DNA of 39,386 bases from Helicobacter labacensis. Lineage in GTDB: Bacteria > Campylobacterota > Campylobacteria > Campylobacterales > Helicobacteraceae. Position numbers and translations under genes: made by a program. Under the pieces are notes generated by a model that saw nothing but the letters and a program-made list of their open reading frames with translations, did not search any database and had not been told where the DNA came from. Location of the stretch: contig NZ_QXQQ01000014.1 of NCBI RefSeq assembly GCF_003660285.1, forward strand, positions 1-39,386, read 5' to 3'. Position 1 is the stretch's first letter, and each line of letters begins with the position of its first letter. Shown in pieces: positions 33,476 through 39,386 of the stretch.

Positions 33476-33530
33476 GTGCCAAAACACCCGAGCAAAGGAG
33501 CGATCACATATCTTTGCGATCGCTTGGCAC
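33476..33530. other. nested inverted repeat upstream of the secreted paralogue operon
   Basis: An outer pair GTGCCAA (33476-33482) / TTGGCAC (33524-33530) encloses an inner pair AGCGATC (33499-33505) / GATCGCT (33518-33524), the last base being shared. The inner 7-bp stem has a 12-nt loop. It lies in the 270-bp stretch without an intact gene between the paralogue operon and the VirB4 relic. It could be an operator, a structured leader or a relic of a mobile end; no T run makes it a terminator. Confidence 0.4.
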
Positions 33531-33614
33531 TCTAACCTAAATCCCCTAATGCCACATAAACGCCACTGTCCAAACTCTTTCTGCAAAAAATCCTCAACCA
33601 TCTGTTGAGAACAC

Positions 33615-33719
33615 CTAGATGATTTCAAAGAGTGGTAAAAATTTTAGCGCGCTTTTAAATTCATCCACACAATTAGAATTTCTAAATCCTCCTTGAAACC
33701 ATGTTGCTTTGCCACATTC
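33615..33719 (-). pseudogene. decayed 3' end of a third secreted paralogue
   Basis: On the minus strand one frame reads ECGKATWFQGGFRNSN, then CVDEFKSALKFLPLFEII and a TAG at 33615-33617. It aligns with the C-termini of the two intact paralogues (KGKVYYLGCS, then PKCAKFLPDF), with insertions and substitutions. The 5' part of the copy is missing: just upstream the sequence becomes the VirB4 relic on the other strand, so this is probably a rearrangement junction. The rest of 33441-33614 holds the inverted repeat and no convincing gene. Confidence 0.5.
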
Positions 33720-34880
33720 TTGGGGGGATATGCCCTTGAGTGTATTTAAGAACTTAGATCATTCCCCCTATCTGTTCAATTTCCACAACCAAGAAGTCCA
33801 ACACAGAGGCGTTTTAGCCCACAATATTGCTAGGGTCAATGGACATATCATGATCATTGGAGCAACAGGAGCAGGCAAGACAACCTTAATGAGCTATTTA
33901 ATGATGAGTGCCTTGAAATACTCCAATTTAGACATTTTAGCCTTAGATAGGCTCAATGGGCTGTATTCTTTCACCAAATACTTTGGGAGCGTGTATAACA
34001 ATGATGAGGAGTTTTTTATCAATCCTTTAACCTTAGAAAATTCTAAAGAAAATGTTTCTTTTTTGTGGAGTTTCTACACCTATATGCTGGGCATTGAAAC
34101 CACCAATAGGAGAGACAAAGAAATCACAGAAGATCAGAATGCCGTGCTCAAGGCGATTGAGAGCATGTATCAAGAACACCAAGACAAAGCAAAGCAGGGC
34201 ATTTATGAGCCTTACACTTTAGAGGAATTTACCAACACTTTCATTAAGACGCGTTCAGGACAAATCCAAGAAACCTTAATGCCCTATTTGAATAATCCCA
34301 TTTTCAACGCTAGAGAGGATTGTTTAGAGTTTAAAACCCGTATCACCACCATTAAATGGACTCTGTGATCAATAACCAAAAAGATGCAGGTTTGCTAGCC
34401 TATTATATCTTTTACAAGTTAATCCGTAGGGCTTTGCGGTTAGATAGAGGTTTCTTCTGTTTCATTGATGAGTTCAAGTCCTATGCGCAAAATGCGCTGA
34501 TGAATGAAAAAATTAATCTCATCATCACTCAGACTAGAAAGGCTAATGGGGTGATTGTTTTAGCCTTGCAAGACATTAACCAGTTAGATGAAGTGAAGAA
34601 CGCAGGTAGCTTTATCAAAAATATGGGCACACTCATCTTCTATCCACAAAAAAACATTGACACAGAGAAGCTCAAAAACGATTTTGGCATCAAACTCAGC
34701 GATATTGAGCGCAATTTCTTAGAGAACACTAATACCTCTAGCCACCAAATCCTTGTTAAAAATATGAATGATAGCACTTCTAATGTGGTGGATGTGAGCT
34801 TGGCTGCTCTGGGCAAATACCTGCCCATCTTTAGCTCTAATGCCAGTAGTGTGGCGCATATCAACCGCTTGATCAAGTAA
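33709..34880 (+). pseudogene. VirB4-like type IV secretion ATPase, truncated and frameshifted
   Basis: Only the C-terminal ATPase half of a VirB4 is present, about 390 codons of an expected 800 or so. The first frame has SWGDMPLSVFKNLDHSPYLF and Walker A GATGAGKTTL (33859-33888), and ends at 34368. The second frame, from about 34356, has Walker B FCFIDEFKSYAQ, LIITQTRKANGVIVLALQD, MGTLIFYPQKN and LGKYLPIF. Joining needs one base shift near 34350. The missing N-terminus and the frameshift make it non-functional. It resembles the VirB4 of H. pylori integrating elements (tfs type). Confidence 0.85.
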
Positions 34881-34905
34881 TATGGGGAAAATTGGCGGGA
34901 GGTGT

Positions 34906-35149
34906 ATGTGCGTGGATAAGAAAAGTAAATGGAGAAAGTATCTCTCTATCACCCTGTTGAATCTAGCCCTCACACTCTTATTCTTGGGCATTTTTGCCTT
35001 GCTACACGGCTGTTCAGACAAATTCCATGAAATGAGAAAATCGCCATGTGCATGTACCACTATCTCAACTAGAAGTCTTAATGCCTGAGCTTTTAGAACA
35101 ACGCCTAGAATTTGAGAGAATGGCAGAACGCTTTAGAGGTTTAGCATAG
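34906..35149 (+). pseudogene. small lipoprotein of type IV secretion locus, frameshifted
   Basis: Just after the VirB4 relic a frame reads KKSKWRKYLSITLLNLAL, then LFALLHGC as a lipobox-like end of a leader, then KFHEMRKSPCAC. It breaks there. A neighbouring frame continues VPLSQLEVLMPELL and LEFERMAERFRGLA to a TAG at 35147-35149. Together they would give a small lipoprotein or membrane protein such as often follows virB4 in Helicobacter elements. GGAGG at 34898-34902 precedes the ATG at 34906 and a GTG at 34912; either may have been the start. Confidence 0.55.
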
Positions 35150-35167
35150 CAAACTGGAACAATAACC

Positions 35168-35644
35168 TTAATCATGCGGACCAAAGAAAATATATGCAGC
35201 AAGACCCATGCCTCCTATTAAAATCACCCCATTAAGCCCAGCGATTGCCAAACAAGCCACCTTCCAAATCCGACTAGGTTTTGTTTCCTCATAAACCCCA
35301 TAAATCGACCCAAAGAATGGCAAACTACAAAGGGGCGCGCTCACAAGTGCTAAAATCTCATGCCCATAATAAGCTAATTCAGCCCCTACTTTAGCGCACA
35401 CATAAAGCGTCAAAAAAGGTGCCATGACCAGCGAAAGTCCAAATACAAATCTTAATAAAAACCTCCCTAGGCGATCGATCTGCTTGCAACGCTCCAAATC
35501 CAACCTATCACGCACAAACAAAATGATAAGGGTTATCAACACTAACCCCAAGAAAAAGAGAAAATTTTCCAATCTACCATACACAAACACAATTATAAGG
35601 GGTATCAACACTAACCCCAAGAACAAGAGAAAATTTTTCAACAT
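35168..35644 (-). CDS. small multi-spanning membrane protein with duplicated N-terminus
   Basis: 158 residues, about five hydrophobic segments. Residues 1-23 and 24-46 are near-identical (KNFLLFLGLVLIPLIIVFV and ENFLFFLGLVLITLIILFV), from a 69-bp tandem duplication. The rest has GLSLVMAPFLTLYVCAKVGAEL, the same core as two nearby genes (GLALMPFITLLMCGVVG and GLVLMPFVTLFVCGVVGA), so all three belong to one family. I do not recognise it. It is the last gene of a four-gene minus-strand run. Confidence 0.6.
   Translation of the reverse strand: MLKNFLLFLGLVLIPLIIVFVYGRLENFLFFLGLVLITLIILFVRDRLDLERCKQIDRLGRFLLRFVFGLSLVMAPFLTLYVCAKVGAELAYYGHEILALVSAPLCSLPFFGSIYGVYEETKPSRIWKVACLAIAGLNGVILIGGMGLAAYIFFGPHD
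35507..35644 (-). repeat. 69-bp tandem duplication at the start of a membrane protein gene
   Basis: Two direct 69-bp units, about 35576-35644 and 35507-35575, differ at a handful of positions and keep the reading frame (23 codons each). Each encodes one membrane helix. The duplication adds a helix to the protein compared with its relatives. Confidence 0.8.
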
Positions 35645-35670
35645 GAATCCTTACATAGTGTGCGCAAGGC

Positions 35671-35954
35671 TTAAATAAATAAGGCATACCAAGCCACCAC
35701 AGCTAGAGCATTAAAAACCCCACTAATCATGCAACCCCAAGCCCAGCCCTTACTAGGCGCGCAATACTGATAATCTTAACAAGGGGCAAAAAAGACTCCC
35801 CTAAGAGCACCACGCTTAAACAACACCAAAAGAAAATAGCATGGTTTAGCCAACCCTGCCCCACCACACCACACATCAATAAAGTGATAAAGGGCATAAG
35901 AGCTAACCCCAACCCCAAACAAAACGCTTTGAGCTTATGCATCATCGTTATCAC
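35671..35954 (-). pseudogene. small membrane protein of the same family, frameshifted
   Basis: The frame from the ATG at about 35945 reads MMHKLKAFCLGLGLALMPFITL and continues to a stop at 35727. Its last ~15 residues do not match the family. A different frame from about 35777 reads QYCAPSKGWAWGCMISGVFNALAVV to a TAA at 35671-35673. That matches the C-terminus of the neighbour at 36420-36707 (QIYKYTRWSFGCALSGFFNGLVV). A single frameshift near 35775-35785 is the simplest explanation. It lies 26 bp after the Sel1 gene. Confidence 0.6.
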
Positions 35955-35980
35955 TCATACATACATGCCTGTTTTAGAAG

Positions 35981-36427
35981 CTATCTTGATTTTGGCCAAG
36001 GCCAATCTGGATCTAACTTTTTTAGTCTTCTACCTATATCTCTTAGTCTCTTAGCTGTAGCACAGCTTGTCTCTACCCCCACATCGCAAGCCCTTTGAAA
36101 GTGCGCCAAAGCTCTAACATAGTTTTGGTAGTTTTGTATAGATTTTTCGTAGTTTATAGGGGTACCCTGTCCTTGTTGGTACATGTGCCCTAAGCCGTAA
36201 TAACCAGCGGCATCCCCCATCTGCACTGCTTTTTGGAAGTATTGCAAAGCTTTGGTGTAGTCTTTTTTCTTATAAGCTTCTATAGCCATAGAATACATAG
36301 AATAGTCATAAGAGGAATGCGGATCGACTACCTCTCCCTTTGAAAAGTGTAAAATCCACCACACCAAAACCCCACCCAAGCATAGCCCCCCTAGCACCAA
36401 AACAAAGCGCCAATTGCTCTTATCCAA
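35981..36427 (-). CDS. membrane-anchored Sel1-repeat protein
   Basis: 148 residues with an uncleaved membrane helix (about 8-26, VLVLGGLCLGGVLVWWIL) followed by a Sel1-like repeat: KKKDYTKALQYFQKAVQMGD, GYYGLGHMYQQGQG and a partly matching last unit with ACDVGVETSC. Sel1 repeats are helical pairs that bind other proteins. The start is the TTG at 36427, which overlaps the upstream stop by 8 bp and follows AAGGAG by about 6 nt. It is encoded between members of the small membrane protein family. Function unknown. Confidence 0.72.
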   Translation of the reverse strand: MDKSNWRFVLVLGGLCLGGVLVWWILHFSKGEVVDPHSSYDYSMYSMAIEAYKKKDYTKALQYFQKAVQMGDAAGYYGLGHMYQQGQGTPINYEKSIQNYQNYVRALAHFQRACDVGVETSCATAKRLRDIGRRLKKLDPDWPWPKSR

Positions 36428-36707
36428 GAAATCTCCTTATTAGTCTTAACAAGACGGGCTTAAAATCCCTAACCACCAAGCCATTAAAAAACCCACTCAA
36501 TGCACAGCCAAAAGACCAGCGCGTGTATTTGTAAATCTGAAAAATAGACAGAAAAGACAAATAGCCTAGAATTATTTTACTAAACACTGCTAAACACGAA
36601 TGATAAGCCTTAGCCAGCCACGCGCCCACCACACCACACACAAATAAAGTTACAAAGGGCATGAGAACTAAGCCCAACCTCAAGCAAAACGCCGTTGCCT
36701 TTTTCAT
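36420..36707 (-). CDS. small membrane protein, intact member of the local family
   Basis: 95 residues with two or three hydrophobic segments: MKKATAFCLRLGLVLMPFVTLF, VCGVVGAWLAKAYHSCL and LSFLSIFQIY, then SFGCALSGFFNGLVV near the end. It is the clean reference copy for the family also seen at 35168-35644 and 35671-35954. The ATG follows TTAGGAG by a few bases. First gene of the minus-strand run; about 205 bp separate it from the divergent Sel1 gene, with no gene in that gap. Confidence 0.62.
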   Translation of the reverse strand: MKKATAFCLRLGLVLMPFVTLFVCGVVGAWLAKAYHSCLAVFSKIILGYLSFLSIFQIYKYTRWSFGCALSGFFNGLVVRDFKPVLLRLIRRFLG

Positions 36708-36912
36708 CTTACACTCCTAACAACAAAACGACTCCAGTCTAAAAGTATGCCCCTTATTGAGCAAGTCTATCACAGCTATTATATTGCAATACCTATTGGA
36801 TTCTACAAGAGCCCCACAATATGGCGTTTGGCACTTCTAGCATTAAGGGTTGCAAAGTTTCTTTGCTTTATCATGTCTTCTTCATTGAAGGGCAATAAAT
36901 TAAGGAATAAAA

Positions 36913-37680
36913 ATGACAAATGCCATTAAAAACATCCTCAGGCTAGCCTTAATCAGTTTGTGTTGCTTGGGGAGTGTGCATGCAAGTAAAGAAGCCGATC
37001 AATACTACTCTATTGCAGAAAAGGCGCTTAATCAAGACAATGACTATCCTAAAGCGTTAAAATACTACCAAAAGCTAGCGGATATGGGGGATTCTAGGGG
37101 TTATGTGGGTTTGGGGTTTATGTATAGCGAGCCTCTAGGTGTAAAGGAAGATTATCCTAAAGCCATAGCATACTTTGAAAAAGCAGGGGCTATGGGGAAT
37201 GCTGAGGGTTATTTGTTCTTGGGGAGTCTGTATAGAACGCGTTATGGCTATGGCGACCACGCTCCTAAAGATGACTGGAAAGCCGCGCAGTATTTTAAAA
37301 AAGCGGGGGATATGGGGAATGATGAGGGTTATTATCTTTTTGGACAGATGTATTGTAGTGGAGATGAGATTCCTAAAGATTATTCTAAATGCGTAGAATA
37401 CTATCAAAAAGTAAGAGCTTATGTGGAGTTGGGACGCATGTATGCTGATGGAATATATTTCCCTAAAAACTTGACTAAAGCCATCGCGTATTACCAAAAA
37501 GCGGCTGACTTGGGCGATTTAGATGGTTATTGGTATTTGGGGAGATTGTATTACTATGATACACACGAGCCAAATAAGGCTCTAGAATGCTTCCAAAAGG
37601 CTTGTGAAAAAGGCGACCAAAGAGGCTGTGATAATGCTCAGAAATTAAAGCAACATAAACCTCCATTAGATAATAAATAG
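36913..37680 (+). CDS. secreted Sel1-repeat protein (HCP-like)
   Basis: 255 residues. A signal peptide (to about residue 24, LGSVHA-SK) is followed by five to six Sel1-like repeats of about 36 residues, each with a KALKYYQKLADMGDSRGY type core and a G-GFMY or G-MY turn. Two Cys in the last unit (CFQKACEKGDQRGCDNA) recall the Helicobacter cysteine-rich proteins, which are secreted, but most repeats here lack the Cys pairs. The ATG at 36913 follows AAGGA. It diverges from the membrane-protein run, which also holds a Sel1 protein, so the two may act together. Inferred only. Confidence 0.8.
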   Translation: MTNAIKNILRLALISLCCLGSVHASKEADQYYSIAEKALNQDNDYPKALKYYQKLADMGDSRGYVGLGFMYSEPLGVKEDYPKAIAYFEKAGAMGNAEGYLFLGSLYRTRYGYGDHAPKDDWKAAQYFKKAGDMGNDEGYYLFGQMYCSGDEIPKDYSKCVEYYQKVRAYVELGRMYADGIYFPKNLTKAIAYYQKAADLGDLDGYWYLGRLYYYDTHEPNKALECFQKACEKGDQRGCDNAQKLKQHKPPLDNK

Positions 37681-37706
37681 TCCTTTAAGCCCCAAAAGAG
37701 TTGTCA

Positions 37707-38825
37707 TCACCATAAAAATTTTATTCTTTGCAACGCCACACATAGCGCGTTTTTAGACTTAAAGGTTTGGATTTTATCTTGTGCGTCTAAAAAGAAGCAA
37801 GGCTTATCATCTATATTGATCAAGCGTAAATCTTGGATATAGCTTTTAAGCGCGTCTGTGTCGTAGGTGTTTTCTTCAAAGAGGCGCAAACAAGTTTGTT
37901 GTGTTTTGGGGCTAAGGTATTGGGGGGCTAGACAAAGAGAGGGGCGTTTTTTAAGGCTGGAAGCTTCTAGCTCAAGAGGAGGGCGGGGATTATAGGTAGG
38001 GCAGGAGGGGTAATCTTTGATTTTGGGGAAGTAATCCATGAGATGGTAAAAAAAGCTATAAATACGGCGCACAAGATGGTCATAAGCAAATGGATAAACC
38101 TTATTGATGTCTAAACCAACAGGTGCTTCAAACTTCCAAACGACAAGATTAAAGGCAAAATCCCATTGCGCATATCCGATCACTTCTTCCCAGCAATCCT
38201 CTTCAGTAAGGATACAAGCGTGCGCGGCTAGCTCGTAATTTTGCACGATCTTAGGGATAGGGGTTTTCTCTTTGTCGTGCTTATCCCAAATGCCCTTTTC
38301 ATAGTAATCATAAATATGGATTTGCATGTCATCATTGACAACTTTTGAGAGGGATATAGGCGTGGTGGCTAGGGCTTTAGCATAGGCGTTTAAATCCAAA
38401 CCTTGTTGATGCGCCTCAATCAAGGGGGCGTAGCTAAATTTTAAAATGGCTAAAAAATCTTGGAGCACTTGGGAGGGGGGGATTTTTTGGCTGATAGACC
38501 CATAGATCAACAAATAGAGATGGAGCATTTCAATCTCCTTAATCTGATCAATCAAGCGCGCTTCTGTTTTATTGTGGGGTTTGAGGGCTTGTAAGAGGGG
38601 GATTTGGTTGACAAAAGCCATGCCTAGTTTTTCAAGTGTGGGGGCAAATTGGTAGAAATAATCACACCGATAAATTCCCTCATTAGGATCTTGGCATCTC
38701 CGATCGATCTTCACCGCGAGGTTTTGGATTTTGCTGATGGCTTGGAGCAAAGAGGGGGGCTTTGGGCTTAAGGCTTTAGAGTGCAGAGTAGCCACCACCA
38801 AGCAGATAAAAAGCAAGCGGATCAT
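37707..38825 (-). CDS. secreted protein of unknown function, paralogue of the upstream gene
   Basis: 372 residues with a signal peptide (MIRLLFICLVVATLHSKALS). The mature part is helical, rich in aromatic residues, with Cys pairs (RRCQDPNEGIYRC, CILTEEDC) and a C-terminal module: LCLAPQYLSPKTQQTCLRLF, then LRLINIDDKPCFFLDAQDKIQTFKSKNALCVALQ. The gene before it carries the same module. The ATG at 38825 overlaps the upstream stop (TGATG). No family recognised. It is convergent with the Sel1 gene. Confidence 0.7.
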   Translation of the reverse strand: MIRLLFICLVVATLHSKALSPKPPSLLQAISKIQNLAVKIDRRCQDPNEGIYRCDYFYQFAPTLEKLGMAFVNQIPLLQALKPHNKTEARLIDQIKEIEMLHLYLLIYGSISQKIPPSQVLQDFLAILKFSYAPLIEAHQQGLDLNAYAKALATTPISLSKVVNDDMQIHIYDYYEKGIWDKHDKEKTPIPKIVQNYELAAHACILTEEDCWEEVIGYAQWDFAFNLVVWKFEAPVGLDINKVYPFAYDHLVRRIYSFFYHLMDYFPKIKDYPSCPTYNPRPPLELEASSLKKRPSLCLAPQYLSPKTQQTCLRLFEENTYDTDALKSYIQDLRLINIDDKPCFFLDAQDKIQTFKSKNALCVALQRIKFLW

Positions 38826-39386
38826 CAAAATGCCTTGTTTAGGTTTTTTTGTAAAGTAAGACAGATTGCGCTGTTGGATTTGAAAGTTTGGAGTTTGTCC
38901 TTAGAATTAAGATACACACAGGGGGCGTTGTCAATGGAGATCAAACGCAAAGACTTTAGGTATTTTTGTAAGGGTTGGGGGTTGTAGGTGCGTTGCTTAA
39001 AAATTTGCAAGCAAGTTGCCCTAGCCTCTTTGTTTAAATACTGGGGTTGTAAGCAGGGGGTGGGGTATTTAGGGAGAATCATTTGCATCGCTGTTTTCAT
39101 GCCATTTATTGCCTTTGCAACCTTATAGACATCAAGGTCACGCACCACAAAAAATAAAGGAACACCAGAAGGGTTTTTGATTTCGTGCACATTGCTAATA
39201 ACAAGCCAATAATCTTCCATGTTGGAAGCGTATTGATCTTTATAATCCCCCCAAGAAAGCAAGGGTGCGCGCATCGTAATAAGTTGTCCATAAGTCTAAA
39301 TCTTGCACCTTGATATCCATAGAACGCATGATCTGATCTTGCAAAAAATTTTGATTGGCAGAAGCCAACTCCGGATGAAAAAGGTC
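38825..39386 (-). pseudogene. secreted-protein paralogue, frameshifted at a G6 run, 5' end outside window
   Basis: From the window edge one minus-strand frame reads ELASANQNFLQDQIMRSMDI, then LWTTYYDARTLAFLGGL and stops at 39240-39242. Directly after a G6 run (39247-39252) the next frame continues DYKDQYASNMEDYWLVIS, then CLQPQYLNKEARATCLQIF and LRLISIDNAPCVYLNSKDKLQTFKS, to a TGA at 38825. One G fewer would join both. The second part matches the C-terminal module of the next gene. Either a real inactivation, phase variation or a sequence error. Confidence 0.6.

Noticed and set aside
33404-33628. Minus-strand frame of 74 codons upstream of secreted paralogue B
   Set aside because: It overlaps the start of paralogue B, crosses the nested inverted repeat and resembles nothing; its beginning overlaps the decayed third copy.
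36747-36929. Small plus-strand open frame of 60 codons in the gap before the secreted Sel1 gene
   Set aside because: It has no ribosome binding site, no recognisable composition and runs into the Sel1 start in another frame; more likely promoter region.
1-39386. CRISPR arrays, insertion sequences or a replication origin
   Set aside because: No regularly spaced repeats, no transposase-like protein and no DnaA box cluster were noticed on reading both strands.

Overview
The window reads as chromosome of a gastric, non-pylori Helicobacter. Lpp20, a run of genes in H. pylori order (kefB, pepF and two unnamed neighbours; rimO, gpt and a class V aminotransferase; aroE, holA, rpsF, ssb and rpsR; the aguB/antiporter pair) and C/G homopolymer tracts all point to this genus. 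By eye base composition is close to half G+C, higher than H. pylori, which suits the H. felis/heilmannii/bizzozeronii group. The species assignment is inference. No database was searched, and statements about H. pylori synteny are from memory.

Layout. 1-7060 (plus): the end of an SH3-domain gene, aroE, holA, the rpsF-ssb-rpsR operon, three lipoprotein genes (lpp20, a small lipoprotein, an LpoB-like protein), aguB and an NhaC-type antiporter, then tRNA-Leu(UAG). 7193-20489 (minus): one long head-to-tail unit transcribed as aminotransferase, gpt, rimO, then purE-purC-purF-purM-purO-purH-purD-purL. It covers most of de novo IMP synthesis, a pathway H. pylori lacks. The enzyme variants are Firmicutes-like: a single-chain clade II PurL, a PurH without its cyclohydrolase domain, and a PurO-type IMP cyclohydrolase next to it. 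This is the most interesting region. 20562-21002 is a small secreted protein on the plus strand. 20992-31009 (minus): kefB, pepF, several unnamed genes, valS and ffh. 31078-31629 (plus): a small TPR protein and a CiaD-like gene that is out of frame at a C9 tract and may be phase variable.

31626-39386 is accessory in character. nadE follows two tandem secreted paralogues, with a third decayed copy. That copy abuts a truncated, frameshifted VirB4 ATPase and a frameshifted small lipoprotein, both relics of a type IV secretion element. Next come a family of small membrane proteins, one of them frameshifted, two Sel1-repeat proteins, and two secreted paralogues, one frameshifted and cut by the window edge.

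How the parts work together: PurF and PurD make phosphoribosylglycinamide. PurL, PurM, PurE and PurC carry the pathway from formylglycinamide ribotide to SAICAR. PurH and PurO finish IMP. The GAR formylation step, PurK and PurB are not in the window. The adjacent gpt salvages purine bases, so salvage and synthesis share a transcription unit.
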